A stretch of 64,000 nucleotides of DNA from the NCBI GenBank assembly GCA_963921935.1, contig OY998182.1:37821798-37885797 (forward strand), given 5' to 3'. Every line of letters starts with the position of its first letter. Within the stretch, counting starts at the first letter, position 1. Position numbers and translations under genes: made by a program. Positions 10,752-21,878 of this stretch are shown here, piece after piece. The notes beneath the pieces are model-generated. The model made no database searches. It worked only from the letters and a program-made list of their open reading frames with translations, and was not told where the DNA came from. This DNA comes from Galeruca laticollis. Lineage: Eukaryota; Arthropoda; Insecta; Coleoptera; Chrysomelidae.

Positions 10752-13464
10752 ATGGATCCAGGGACATTACCAAATGTGCCTTACAAAGATACGTCATCCA
10801 ATACGATTAGGTTGCAAATAAGTGAGCAAAAATATTTTGAGGTATGTAGATTTTGGTATTTTAAGGTTAAGTTTGTGTAATATAATATATTTGCCGAACT
10901 GTAAAATCAAAAACGTAGGAAATATAAATATATTAATAGGAAAAATAATAATTATAATTTTTTATTTATGAATTTGGAATATAGATTCTTATTACGTTGA
11001 AGAATAAACAGAATCTTAAACTAATTGGTTTTTTGTTGTAGAAATGGTTGACTGAATTGGAAAATACTCAAAAAGTAACTTGGAGAGTTTCAAAAACCTT
11101 TAAGCTTGGTACTGAAAAGCCACGCATAATATTTAAAAGATTATATCACTGTCATTTCTAGAAACATAAACTGTCCAGCAAAATTATCGGTAACTATAAA
11201 GCGATATAATCCAGACACAAAATCAAAAAACAATGATGTTTATATGCCAAAATGGCCATGTATTGTGGAATTTCGGGATGAACATAATCATAATTTAAAT
11301 TCTGCTGCAGCACTTAGAGAACGACCACTTGCCCTGGATGTAAAAAATCGTATTATTGAGCTATTTGAGAAAGGTCACTCAGTAGCCTCTGTATATCACT
11401 CTTATATTTTATCAATGATGGAGGAACACGGCGACAACTATGAAAATATTGTTATAGATAGACATTTTACTCCTACTATAACAAATGTAGAATCTATATG
11501 GAAAAGCCATTTCAAAAAAAACTATGGCGAAAAGACTGGAGAAAATATGTTATCTCATTTAAATAATATGCTTAGGATGTTAGGAGAAAAAAATGGTACT
11601 CTTTTTAACATAATTCGAAAAGAAGATCATTATGCTGTGGCACTTTGTACACCAATCATGCAAAGAGTTGCAACACTTCCCCAGTCGTCAGAGATTATGG
11701 TTATTGATTCCACAGGCAACTGTGATACGCAAAATCATAAGGTTTACTATTTTATAACACAATCAGCTATTGGTGGATTACCTTTGGGCTGCATCCTTAG
11801 TAGCAGTCAAGAATCAAATGTATTCTTAGAAGCCGTGCGTACTCTTCATGAAATTTTTCCCATTAAAATAAAACCAAAGGTTATTCTTACGGATGACGAT
11901 CTAGCTGAAAGGAATTCCTTAAAAAGGGTTTGGCCTGATTCTTGTTATTTATTGTGTACTTTCCACGTTTTAAAAGCCTGTTGGAAATGGCTTAAATCAG
12001 GTAAGAACAAAATTTCTTCAAAGGACGTACAAAACTACTACAAATATTTTCGAAATATTCTTGTATCCAAAACATATGAAGACCTAGAAAATTCTTGTTT
12101 GGAATTTACTAAAAATTGCAAATATGATCATTTCACAAAATACGTAAGTAATATGATGGAGAGAGCTGACACTTGGTGCCTTTTATATCGGCAACATTTA
12201 CCACTAAGGGCAAGTGACACCAACAATTACATAGAAGTCGTATTTAGACTGCTAAAAGATATACCCTTGGAAAGGACGAAAGCGTTTAATTTACCCCAAC
12301 TTTGCGACTTTATTACTACCAACTTTGAATTTTATTATAAGCAACGAAGACAGTTATTAGTCGTTATTTGCCTGATGAAAAGAACGTGACTGCTGAAAAT
12401 ATAGTTCAACTCAATGACTTTGAATATGAAGTTAAAAGTGAAACCGATAGAAATGTCGTCACCTACATCGTCGATTTACTAATTTTCAAGTGTACGTGTC
12501 CACAGGGATTTACCGGTAAACATTGTAAACACCAGGCAGCAGTTGTAAAAAATTTAATATACATTCAGTTTTTAACACCTTATCATTGAACGATGAAATA
12601 AAACAATATAGTTTGTTTAAATCTTCATATATTTGAACTAATGTTCAATTTAAACTTGTTGACGCGTTTCACTAACACAGTAGCTTTGTCAAAACGAATG
12701 AAGGTAAAATATTTTACCTTCATTCGTTTTGACAAAGCTACTGTGTTAGTGAAACGCGTCAACAAGTTTAAATTGAACATTAGTTCAAATATATGAAGAT
12801 TTAAACAAACTATATTGTTTTATTTCATCGTTCAGTATGGATCTTCATCAAGTAAAAGCCTCATCTATTCAACCTTATCATTGAATGTTAAATGCCATCT
12901 TTACCATATTGCCACCGGAAAGCAGGCAGGTGCACAACTATTTTTGCCAATTGAAAATATTTCAATGGGCCAAAACACTACTAAATATATTTATATAAAT
13001 TCAGTTTCTTCACAAAATTGTAATTTTGTTATGAGTATTGTTGGTGATAAAGTTGATGACATTAAGTACGAAGATCATGATATTGCCGAAATTAGAAAAA
13101 ATGGGAACAACACTCAAAAAAAATCATCGAATATTTGGATAGAAGTCCATCAATATTCCATCCTGCGATTAAAGAATATTTGAAGAATTGTTATAAACAT
13201 GCTAACTCAGAGCAGACTTTATTATCTGGTTTGCATACAGCTTTTAAATACAAAGGCGAAGTCTGTAAAAAGAATCGACAGCATGCTACACGAAAAAGAG
13301 GTAAAAACATAACTGTACAGCCTACATCAATTGGACGAAGAAAGACGAAAATGACAGGAAAGAAAGCAATGTGTAGTGGAAGAAAGTCTCAACAATTTAA
13401 AAAAAAACAGTTAAAAAAGCACCCCATTCCTTGGCGATATGTGTTGAAAATAATGTGGGTTTAG
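10752..13464 (+). pseudogene. MULE transposase with SWIM zinc finger, interrupted
   Basis: A first exon (ATG 10752) ends at G|GTATGT and a TTGTTGTAG acceptor precedes AAATGG, giving a likely intron of about 10842-11041. Exon 2 has C/H residues then FRDEHNHN, as in FLYWCH/WRKY-like fingers of MULEs. The catalytic domain shows MVIDSTGN (D1), ILTDDDLAERNSLKRVWP (D2) and CTFHVLKACWKWL. Near 12350 a frameshift separates it from the SWIM motif CTCPQGFTGKHCKH. The PLE foldback splits the next part, and C-terminal pieces follow at 12872-13464. A frameshift or stop near 11160 also breaks exon 2. Inactive. Confidence 0.85.
12591..12871. mobile_element. 281-bp foldback (PLE-type) insertion in the MULE
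   Basis: Two ~120-bp arms meet at GGTAAAATATTTTACC (centre about 12713) and are followed by a 41-bp tail. The 14-bp direct repeat ACCTTATCATTGAA flanks it (12577-12590 and 12872-12885). The arms carry GAAACGCGTC next to CTGTGTTAGT, the same 3' core (GAAAC-GC-GTC) as the hammerheads at 21.8 kb, but the CTGANGA box is decayed. A shorter relative with its own TSD is at 54197-54371, and a single arm sits at 14.87 kb. A long, variable-length TSD with inverted terminal copies fits a Penelope-like origin. Confidence 0.8.
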
Positions 13465-13583
13465 GGGGGAATAAATAAAAAAAATGAAAATATTATCTTT
13501 TATTTTTAAAATTTTTTTATTAATAAACGTTGCAACAATTTTTTTTATTTTTTTTTGTGAATATGTACCTATGTACCTACATA

Positions 13584-13834
13584 TAGTGAGTTTTTAGAAT
13601 GGTAAATGTAAATAATATTCGCCCTGTGTAATTTACAAAAAAAAAGCTCAGACGCGTCAAATTTTAAATTTAAAAGGGCATCTTGTTATAATAGGACGTT
13701 GCTGTGACGTCATCACTACATATTTTTTTTAATAAGATGGCCATTCAAATTTTAAATTTGACGTGTCCCAGGTTTTTTAATAAAATTAGATAGGCAAATA
13801 TTATTTACATTTTCCAATCTAATAAACCTCACTG
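13584..13834. mobile_element. 251-bp MITE with TA target duplication
   Basis: Left TAGTGAGTTTTTAGAATGG and right (complement) CAGTGAGGTTTATTAGATTG are terminal inverted repeats that continue into AATGTAAATAATATT on both sides. Further in, TCAAATTTTAAATTT is also repeated inverted. TA stands on each side (13582-13583 and 13835-13836), as expected of mariner/Tc1-type MITEs. It contains no ORF and lies in the 3' untranslated part of the MULE. Confidence 0.72.
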
Positions 13835-14000
13835 TACATATACGTACATATCTATGCCTAAAAAATACTGACATTTAACGTTTTGTAAATCCCCGACGCA
13901 TTAGTCCAATACGTCGGGACTTTACGAGTCTGAGATTCGCATTACCCGAGTCGTTCCGAGCGGCTAATGTGTCGCCGAATTCCGAAAATGCGTCCTGCGC

Positions 14001-14834
14001 ACTTGATGCACCTGGGAGTTCTGCCGCAGTTCGAGGTCGCATGTCCCCACAATTGACATATGTGGCATTGTATTATCGGTTTGTTCTGTTTTCTGAACTC
14101 CCAGGTGATTCTGGTGTATTCTATAACAAGTACATTCTTGTTTAGCAAATCCAGTGTTATTTTAGCGTCGGTAATGACTAAGTATAGCGGACGTCCTTTC
14201 GTTGTCATTCGGTAGATATCACGAACTTGGATTTTGTGCGTTTTCTCGATATCTTCTCTAATATCTATAAGTTGTAGCCCCTCAGCAAGCCCTCGTAATA
14301 CAAAAGCATGTGATTTGTCCTCTCTTCTGGTGTACGTATGGAACTGTACTTTTTCATTTCGGCTTAAGCCTCTCGAAGTCATCCACATCTTTGGTAAATA
14401 CTATCGAAGAATTGGTTGTATATTTAATTTCGAAGGTTTTCTTAATTTCGTCTTTTAGTTTATTCACCATCTCGCGATGGTGTGAGACGTTTCCGTCTAT
14501 AACAATAGGTGGGCAGTTTTTTTTTGTTTTGTTGGTGACTGTTTTTGATCTTTTTGTATCTTGTGTTGTATTGTCATCTTCATCGGTGGAGAAATCGACA
14601 TCGTTTATTTTTCGAAAATGGATTTTTTTTCGTTTTTTTTTGTGTGGTTATTGTTTTTTTCCATCGTTTTTTTCCGTCATCTGATATTTCCTCGGATATT
14701 TCAGACAGTGAATCGTAAATGTTGTGTGTCTGTATAGGGTCGCGATTTCTTGCTGTTTGGCTGAGATACTCTTTTGGGAATTTGAAAATCGTTTTTCCGT
14801 ATTTATACACTGTATAAATTAAAAAAAGTTTCAT
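14001..14834 (-). pseudogene. LINE ORF1 (gag-like) N-terminal part
   Basis: The minus strand encodes an acidic/basic N-terminus (LSEISEEISDDGKKRWKK), then in another frame CPPIVIDGN and FTKDVDDFERL, then FHTYTRREDKSHAFVLRGL, KGRPLYLVI and a zinc knuckle CHICQLWGHATSNC followed by CIKCAG. This is the PRE_C2HC plus CCHC arrangement of Jockey-group ORF1 proteins, which bind the element RNA. Two frameshifts (about 14580 and 14390) break it. Its last codons are cut by the MULE; the remaining knuckles are at 10290-10515. Confidence 0.75.
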
Positions 14835-14867
14835 TATACCTTCACTCTTTCGATAGAACTACTGAAC

Positions 14868-14965
14868 AGTTTAAATATAATGAAGCTTTACACAAATTAA
14901 ATTGTTTTATATCATCGTTCAGTATGGATCTTGATCAAGTAAAAGCCTCATCTTTTCAAAACAGT
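14868..14965 (+). repeat. Single arm of the 281-bp foldback family
   Basis: The stretch with AAATTGTTTTATATCATCGT, TCAGTATGGATCTTGATCAA and GTAAAAGCCTCATCT matches the right arm and tail at 12800-12871. It abuts the 5' end of the minus-strand LINE. Confidence 0.7.
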
Positions 14966-15890
14966 TAATATTTTTTAACATAAATCCAATATTTATGAAC
15001 TTTCCTAACTTTTGTGGAACACATTATGTATTTTGTAGAAGTCGTTCAGTTTCTAGTTCGGCTTATATCAACTTTGTCGGTTTTCAATAGCCTCTTTAAA
15101 TATAATTTCACTACAACTCGTTGCATTTAATTTTTTAGAGAAATTTGTAATTATCTGTTATATCAAAAAACGCGCTCTAGAGGCATCAATTAGAATAAGA
15201 CATATCACAGGTGAGATGGGTTTGACGAAGCAATAAATACTTTGTAATGAATCATCCTCTATACCTAAATGACCTTCATTTGACTTTGTTAAAGTGCCGT
15301 TCTCTTCGTCATAACAACACGAAGCCCATCATCACCATCGTTCATCTTCGTGGGAGGGGATGCTTCTATTTTACGATAGTCTCCAGTCTAGTCTTTAGAA
15401 CTTTTTATTTCTTTTTTTGGCAATAAAAAACTTGTCAAATGATACACATGCGGGTGGGTTAATTTGTTTTTATTCTTTCTTTCTCGATATCTGTGTTATG
15501 TTTATTTGTTTGTCTCTTTGGGATATTTTCTGTCTTTTTATGTTTGTAGGAGGTTGAATAGAGATCGTTAACAGTTTTTTTACTTTCATTTGTCGTTACG
15601 TTATTATATCATAACGGTACGAGAGTTTTTGTTTGACGGTAAATGGAAGGTGATTATTTGAACATAATGAGTTTTAAAATTGCGTAGGAAGTGTATTTTT
15701 AATGCATTTTTTTATACCAGTATCTCCCACGTTGTGTATTGTACTTTAAATTTAATAACAAGATGAACTCCACATTTTGGGAAATAATGGAAATTTTACG
15801 TGCTGGAATCGTTTTAGAGATTCTAATAAAGAAATAGACAATAAATCTAGGCGATTTATTTTGATAAACAATTTCAATAACGAATAAACG
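14966..15890. other. No gene recognised
   Basis: AT-rich with several T-runs. I saw no coding pattern, tandem array or matched ends. The ORF at 15752-15964 on the minus strand runs into the 173-bp repeat and is read-through. Confidence 0.4.
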
Positions 15891-15894
15891 ATTT

Positions 15895-16085
15895 TAAAGA
15901 TTAAAACTAACTTTTCCGGAGGCTGTATCGTGCTAACCAACCGAAATTTCCCAAAAATAACCAAAAATGTGGTATATCTGGATTTATAGGACCCGTTGTA
16001 CTGGCTCTGGTGAGCTGAAAATTAATAGGGTTCATCTGTGAGACGCCCTAAACAATATACAATCATAAAATTGGTCACTTGTATA
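15895..16085 (+). repeat. 173-bp repeat monomer, left part
   Basis: It starts AATAAACGATTTTAAAGAT / AACTTTTCCGGAGGCTG, so the element start is fused directly to the middle of a monomer by an internal deletion. It continues to CACTTGTATA, where a MITE is inserted; the monomer resumes at 16671. Confidence 0.8.
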
Positions 16086-16670
16086 CTGCCCTGCTAAGTG
16101 AGGACGTCGTATCTGCAAATATCGCGATTACAAAATATAAATCTGTACCATAGTTCCGTCAAATCGAGTGTTGTAACTACAAATTCAGAGGGTTTGCCAA
16201 GTCAGATTGACGTATCTGAATATTCCTACGACCTTTTGTGGTATCTTGCAATTCGAGCTTCATTTACGATGTTTGGTCTTAGTAATATGAGTATCATGCA
16301 GTGAGAGCAAGAGTGGCAGATTATTTATATTTCTATCTTATGTGTGAGTGAACTGGTTGTGTTTTGTAATATTATTGCCTTAAACTTGAATAAACAACGT
16401 GATTCATGGATACAAGTTTCAATTTGGTAACTTCATCAAAATCTGTGGATCATACTTATTGATTACTAAGTCGAATCTACATATATTCAAATGTTTTAAT
16501 TATATCATATCTCACGAAACTAAGGTTCTTCATCGAGATCAAGCAGAGATCCTTTTATAAGTGGAAGTGAAAACGGGTCCCTACAATTATTTGTTTCCAT
16601 GGCAGAAAACGATTCACAAATTTGCTTCTTCCCTTTTTTGAAGATACGACCTCCTGTCTTAGCAGGGCAG
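16086..16670. mobile_element. 585-bp MITE inserted into a satellite monomer
   Basis: Terminal inverted repeats CTGCCCTGCTAAGTGAGGA at the left and CTGCCCTGCTAAGACAGGA (complement) at the right both continue into GTCGTATCT. TATA is duplicated on both sides (16082-16085 and 16671-16674). Removing the insert restores the normal monomer text CTTGTATACACTCC, which proves the insertion point. No transposase-like ORF is inside. The superfamily is uncertain; a TA or TATA target would fit Tc1/mariner-like elements. Confidence 0.82.
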
Positions 16671-16790
16671 TATACACTCCGCAGGCTGTATCGTGGTAAC
16701 AACCCGAAATTTCTCCAAAAATGTGGTACTTTCAGTACCATAGCACCCGTTTTACTGTCTAGTGACCTGAAAACCAATATAATGACACGA
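16671..16790 (+). repeat. 173-bp repeat monomer, right part
   Basis: Continues the interrupted monomer with GCAGGCTGTATCGTGGTAAC, TTTCAGTACCATAGCACC and GACCTGAAAACCAATA, then loses similarity near 16790. Confidence 0.8.
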
Positions 16791-16869
16791 GAGCTTTTTT
16801 TTGTCGAAGTAAATTTGACATGTATCAATAAGAATTTTGTTGCCTGGCGGTTTTTTCAGTTGAATTACC

Positions 16870-19147
16870 TTATAGTCTATTTCTTAATGTCTGACAGCAC
16901 AGTAGCCTCATTAAATATTCAAATAGAAAATTATCTTTTAAAGAGTGATCCTAAGAATTTTACAAGTAAATACTAAAATTCTAACGCAAAACAAGTAGGT
17001 GTCTGTATTGGTTATCTGTACATCCCTGTTTCAGCTCAATATACAATATGGTAATAAAACTGAATAATGCCAGCAAAAGGATAAACAATGCGGCAGTGGC
17101 GGAGATTACGATATTAGTTCATTTTGCTTATTTAATTAGATTCGGTCAACATTACAGTTGAAATAAAATTCATTCGTTTAGGGCTATTAACAAGTTACAT
17201 TTTTATTAAATTAAATTAATTAAAGAAAATATAGTTTAATTCTCATAATTCAAATTTATTGAAAATGAATTAATGTATATTAAGTAAAGTAAACATACCC
17301 TTTATAGGAAATATAAAATTCAATCTATAGTATCATCCTCTTCGCTAGCCATACAAGAATCATCCGAAGACTCGTCGAAAGAAATCACTATCGGTTCTAT
17401 AGTTTGTTCTATGAGGTTATCTAAAACCCACATTTTCTCTTTCTCTTTGATTACATGATTCACAGCATCTCTCCAGTTCTCTTCAGTTATTGTTGTCAAT
17501 GAGTACTTCATGAGTTCACAAACATCTTTCATTTTAAATGTTTTATTATGTCTAGCTGCATAACCTTTCATTTGTGCTCATATTAACTCTATCGCATTTA
17601 ATTCACAATGGTATGGCGGCAAACGAAGCACTGTTATCCCAAGATTCTTGGCTATTTCATCAATAACAAACTTTTTAAATTGTAGCTTGTGATCTGAAGC
17701 AACCTTTAAAAGTTCTTTTTTCAACATATCATCTTGAAATGGTATATCTTTTACGATTAACCAGTTTCTAATATCATCTTTTCTCCGAGAGGTAGATGGA
17801 AGATTTTCTTTTAATCGCTAATGATAAGTGGCATTGTCCATAACGATTATAGCATTATTTGGAATTAATTCGACCATTTGTGTAAAATACATCTGCAGTC
17901 ATTTCTTCATGATAGTCTTTGGTTGATGTTGACTGAAACTCCAGTAAACCACCTTCAACGAACCCTTAATTGCATCCAATATGCGTTATTATTAGTCGGC
18001 GACCTTTACCGATTGGAGTTTTCAGTCCAGTAGATAAACCTTCTATGAAAGCTTGACGACTGGTTTGAATACTTTTGTCCTGCCATATTTTTTTCACTAA
18101 ATGTCCTTCATTGAGCTATGTCTCATCTAGGTAATAGATTTGTCTTCCCTCCTGTCTGTATTTTCGGATATCTCGTAAATACTGGCGTCTCCAACATATT
18201 ATTTCTTCGTTGTCGATTAGCACTGATTTGCGACTTTGCTTCTCCCAAGTAAAATTTAATTTGTGTAATATTTTCCACAAAGTTTTTCGCCCTATGTCAG
18301 GCAAATTCTCGTCCTCCTTCACCATTCTTAGAATTCTGTAAAGGGTTGGGATCTCTTTTTTAAAATATAATTCATGTAGTTTTCGTCTTATTGTATTTTG
18401 CATATGTTCATCAAGGTCAAATGGTTTTCTTCCAGTTGACTTTTTAGGTGGAGAAATATTTCCATTTTTCCTCTCTCTTAGAAGCCTGTAAATAGTAGAT
18501 TCACTAACTCCTGTCATATTGGAACATGTCGAAACTATATTTCTAACAGTAGCAGCCGGCATTTGATGTATAACAGCATCATGCACATTTAACACTACAG
18601 TCTTCGTATGTAAGCTAATCACGCTCTCACACTTTACTGGAGTAAAACTTGAAGACATTTTTCACAACACAGTTAACACTTATGGAACATAAGCGACTCT
18701 AAGCAAAACAAATTATACAAATTTGGGCGAGATCAAGTTTCACCGTATATACCTGCAAAATTTCTAAGTAGTCATTGGGACAATCCCTATTGTAATGTTT
18801 CTTGGAAATGTTATTATCAACATTTCGAAAATCAGAAAGTAATTATCTGGAGAATGAATTGATAAATGGTTTGTTAATATGTCTCCCAAGAATTGACCTG
18901 CTTCAAATTCTCAAGATAATTAATGAAATATTCAGTCAGAATAGTTGCGTTACGAGATTATTTCAAAAATAATTTATTGTTTTAACTGTATGTACTCTTG
19001 AAATGTATGAAGGTCAGTTAGTTGTTTTTAATTTATATATCAGATCGGGTATAAAATTAAATAGTAAATAAATTCCTTAGATGAACTGTTACGCTTATGC
19101 TTTACTACCTGACTAGCATCTGTGACCTTTTCGCGTGCTGTCAGACA
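16870..19147 (-). mobile_element. DDE transposon, copy 1
   Basis: Both ends carry TGTCTGACAGCAC pointing outward (16888-16900 and the complement at 19135-19147). At the left, similarity to the start of copy 2 (62488) extends further out to TTATAGTCT. The 5' flank of the transposase (18660-19130) is also shared with copy 2, for example GATGCTAGTCAGG and GCATAAGCGT. The gene reads from right to left. I could not identify a clean TSD; the Crypton 3' region lies immediately to the right. Confidence 0.78.
17320..18658 (-). pseudogene. IS630/Tc1-type DDE transposase (copy 1)
   Basis: The N-terminus (18658-18116, 180 codons from ATG) has a helix-turn-helix region (VRNIVSTCSNMTGVSEST, IYRLLRERKNGN), a GRKPFDLDEH linker and a winged-helix-like part, then YYLDET, the first catalytic Asp. 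After a stop at that point the rest is in broken frames: RLPPYHCELNAIELI carries the catalytic Glu near 17640, and the C-terminus (17571-17320) ends in an acidic tail (DESSDDSCMASEEDDTID). Copy 2 supplies the intact middle, IVMDNATYHSR. Such genes act as cut-and-paste transposases binding their own TIRs. Confidence 0.85.
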
Positions 19148-20075
19148 AAATTCGAATTGTAAATGTCAAGTTTACTTCGACTCAAAGAAAAAGCTAGAGT
19201 GTAATTCGATAAGACAATTTAATGAATATGTAAATCAATAAATTAAAAAATGAGATGTACATTAGTTTATTCAATTTAACGGAAAAGTACAATTATTGTT
19301 GAAAACACAATTATTAAAAATAGCGTGATTTGCAGAACTTTCGTGTCTTTTGTTAATATTTTGCTGCATGCTAGTATTTTGAACGGCGGTAGTAACTGTT
19401 TCCTGGATAGTAGTTCGAATGGAACTAATGATTTCTCTATGATGTTCTTCATCTAACTGAAGATACGGTTTCAATGACGATGGGTTCCTATGTCCCGTAA
19501 TTTTCACAAGTTTTGTTCACCTATGCCCCTCCTGGACAATTCAGTTACGGCGGCAGCTCGATTAGAATGGTTCGTAATTTTCATCCGCTTGATATCAACT
19601 CCAATATTTTTCTAAGAAGATTTGGTCCATTTAAATATTTCGTTGATCCCAATAGGAGAATTCTTATACCATCCTTTCGAATTTGTTTTTTGCCAGAAAG
19701 GATTTTGAGTTAAAAAAAACTTTTCACATGTGATATGATCTCCTCGTCTTTCCATAATTTGTTTAAACAATCTTACTGGACATACACAATCTTCTGCAGT
19801 GTTTGCTACCAACCATTTACTGTCGGCCAACTTCTGATTTCCCCCTTGTGCTGTCTTTGTAAACACTGGGTTATATTCAACTCTTCCGGTCTCTCTTCCA
19901 CGGTTGTCTGTTTTGATTTTAAAATAGAATACCTTACAATTTGCTGCTTCTCCACCTCCCCAAACCAATTCATACGCAGCAATATGATAAAATTTTCTTT
20001 GGAGGTCTACAGGTTCTTCTTCACTCCGGGACAGTAACATTTCAAAAATTTCTCACTTTGTGAAAGCATTAGAAC

Positions 20076-20943
20076 CTCAGATTAACAAATAAAATATATA
20101 TGTTTGTAATGGAATTAACTGTCTCGACCCTTACTTCGTGGAATATGCTCATATTATTATTGTGGAATTAACTAGAGACCGTGAGTTTCATTTGAAAACA
20201 CAGATATGTTTGTTTTGATTTTTTCCTGTCCCAAACATCGAGTCACAATCTAAGCTCGCTTGCGGACACTTCCACTGCTTTGTCATATTTATAAATCCTC
20301 TTTAGTTGCGGGAAAAAAGAAATTAGAAGTTTAATTGAAAATTTGTTAAAAAGTTATGCAAATAAAAATAAGTCATACTAATTTATGCATTTGAGTGGCT
20401 GCTTTTAAAATTAATTAATTTTATTTAATAAAGGCATATTCTTATATAAAGTTTAAACAAGTATTTGTTGTATCCTTAGATACCTTTATGGTTATAACTA
20501 AAAGTGGCAACATTGCTCAAAATTTCAGTACCTGTTTAATCACCATATAAAGAGAGATACAAGTATAGTCAGAGTGTGATCGACGATCATTTTAAATACG
20601 CCGTAGTATTGTAGTAAATAATGTCAAACGTGGTTTGTATATACGAGCGTCATTGCGACTAGAGAGTAAACATTTAGTTCTTTCGTTTTAATGTGTTTTT
20701 CTAGACTTTAAGTGACAAAATAAACTTTTAAGTTAATTAATTCAATTTTTTGGATTATCGTGGTTCGTTGATGCCAAGTTTGTCAGAAAACCAGCCGAAA
20801 TTACCAAGGTCATGTATCTACAATACCATCCCCACTTCTTGTAATTCATTCATTATTTCACTACTGGCGTTTAGAATTGTTGGCCGCTAAAATAAACGTG
20901 TTTATGAATGAATAGACCTCTCTATGTTTATTATTACTCTAAG
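20076..20943 (+). mobile_element. Non-autonomous DNA element with 8-bp TSD (copy 1)
   Basis: ATTAGAAC is duplicated on both sides (20068-20075 and 20944-20951). The ends CTCAGATTAA and CTTAGAGTAA (complement) are a weak inverted repeat. Copy 2 at 53335-54130 shares nearly all of it. The insertion lies about a dozen bases inside the Crypton intron. An 8-bp TSD is typical of hAT and P elements. Near the right end copy 2 encodes a short MVRRCQVCQKNSRN peptide reminiscent of a THAP-domain start; here the ATG has become GTG and a stop is present. Confidence 0.75.
20108..20203 (+). mobile_element. 96-bp Penelope-like terminal fragment with 10-bp TSD
   Basis: The insert begins with the PLE outer end (AACTGTCTCGACCCTTACTT ... 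ATATGCTCATATTA) and includes TTAACTAGAGACCGTGAGTT. ATATGTTTGT flanks it (20098-20107 and 20204-20213). Copy 2 of the host element (53.35 kb) lacks the insert, so the empty site is directly visible. Confidence 0.85.
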
Positions 20944-21402
20944 ATTAGAACTCACCTTCCTTTTTTCTGGGATTGCTTGTAAAATTTTGCGTTTTGTGTC
21001 GGGTGCATTTCTCGCTTTCTTAAACTGTATGTCCGTGAACGGATTAAAAATTATTTTATAATATTTAAAGTACTTCTCTTTTAACATTTTTGCTGAAGTG
21101 TTCCAAATCGTTTTGACTGCACTCCCTTTATAATCTTCTCCATTGTTCTTCTTCATGTTGAAAGCCCTGTTACATAAAATAGAAGCTAACTCTTTAGTAG
21201 AGGTTTCTGCAATGAGTTCATATTTTTTTTCCAAACAAAATATCGCAAATTGTCGCCAAATTGATGTAGTTGAATTCACAGTATTGCGAGGCGCATTATC
21301 ATTGATGGCTTTTTCAATTTCTCCACTCGAAGACTCTCCAAATCGCGACATTTCCACAAATGAAAACTTTTCTGACAACGCAAGTTTGAGAAAAATTGAC
21401 AT

Positions 21403-21805
21403 AACGTCATCAAAAAATTGTTTACAATGCTCGTTGTCATGCTTTCAAAAGTTAGGTTCCGTTATTGTCGCTGGAAAAGTTAGGGCAAACTTTTTTCGCT
21501 GTCATAATGACAAAATCACGCGGGTTATGGGATTTTTTATACATGAATTAAATTGTCCCTGAAAAAGTGAAGATATCTAAAAAAAATCCTAATGACACAA
21601 GACCAATTGGACGGCTTATTTCAGTAAAGTTTTTGCATCAGATTCAAAACAAAATTTAAATTTTCTTAAATAAATGTTTTCATGTACGTTTTGGAAAATA
21701 GTGTAGAAGTTGTAGAACGTGTTAAGCTCTAAAAAAATCTCATTAACTTTTTTGCGTCAGATCAAGAACAAAAGAAATACGATTTTTTTTTTCAATTCGT
21801 AACTG
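21403..21805. other. Crypton 5' flank and unassigned DNA
   Basis: Probably 5' untranslated or flanking sequence of the minus-strand Crypton gene, followed by AT-rich DNA. No motif could be recognised. Confidence 0.3.
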
Positions 21806-21810
21806 ATAGC

Positions 21811-21878
21811 GGAAGGGCATAGTACACTGACGCGTTTCGACCTTCTTGGGTCTCTTCAAGAGTGCCGTAATGCCTTCC
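21811..21878 (-). ncRNA. Type I hammerhead ribozyme candidate (HHR-1)
   Basis: On the minus strand: stem I 5' side GGAAGGCAT..CACT pairs with AGTG..ATGCCCTTCC (one bulged C and an internal loop). The core is CTTGAAGA (CTGANGA with one extra T), stem II is GACC/GGTC closing a CAAGAA loop, followed by GAA, a two-pair stem III AC/GT around GC, and the cleavage triplet GTC. All conserved core elements are present except for the extra T, which might lower activity. Confidence 0.8.

Larger units (their letters stand above)
10516..13991 (+). mobile_element. MULE (Mutator-like) DNA transposon with TIRs and 9-bp TSD
   Basis: The termini are inverted repeats of over 100 bp: GCATCTTCGGAATTCG inward from 10516 and GCATTTTCGGAATTCG inward from 13991, both continuing through TTAGCCGCTCGGAACGACTC and GACGTATTGGACTAATGCGT. 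The flanks GTCCGGCGC (10507-10515) and GTCCTGCGC (13992-14000) are a 9-bp TSD with one mismatch, the size typical of MULEs. Both flanks are parts of the same LINE ORF1, so the insertion point is certain. Inside are a MULE transposase, a PLE foldback (12591-12871) and a MITE (13584-13834). Confidence 0.92.
19271..21402 (-). pseudogene. Crypton-type tyrosine recombinase gene, interrupted
   Basis: Exon-like N-terminal part (21402-20956) has IWRQFAIFCLEKK, FNMKKNNGEDYKGSAVKTIW and DIQFKKARN, the SAM-like fold of Crypton/DUF3504 proteins. It ends at AAG|GTGAGT, a consensus donor. The catalytic part (20040-19612) has RSEEEPVDL, VFTKTAQGGNQKL, CPVRLFKQIMERRGD and GWYKNSPIG. The frame then shifts to TNHSNRAAAVTELSRRG, KITGHRNPSSLKPY, giving the catalytic H-x-x-R, second His and Tyr. 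The intron carries an 8-bp-TSD transposon. Crypton recombinases move elements by tyrosine recombination. Confidence 0.8.
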
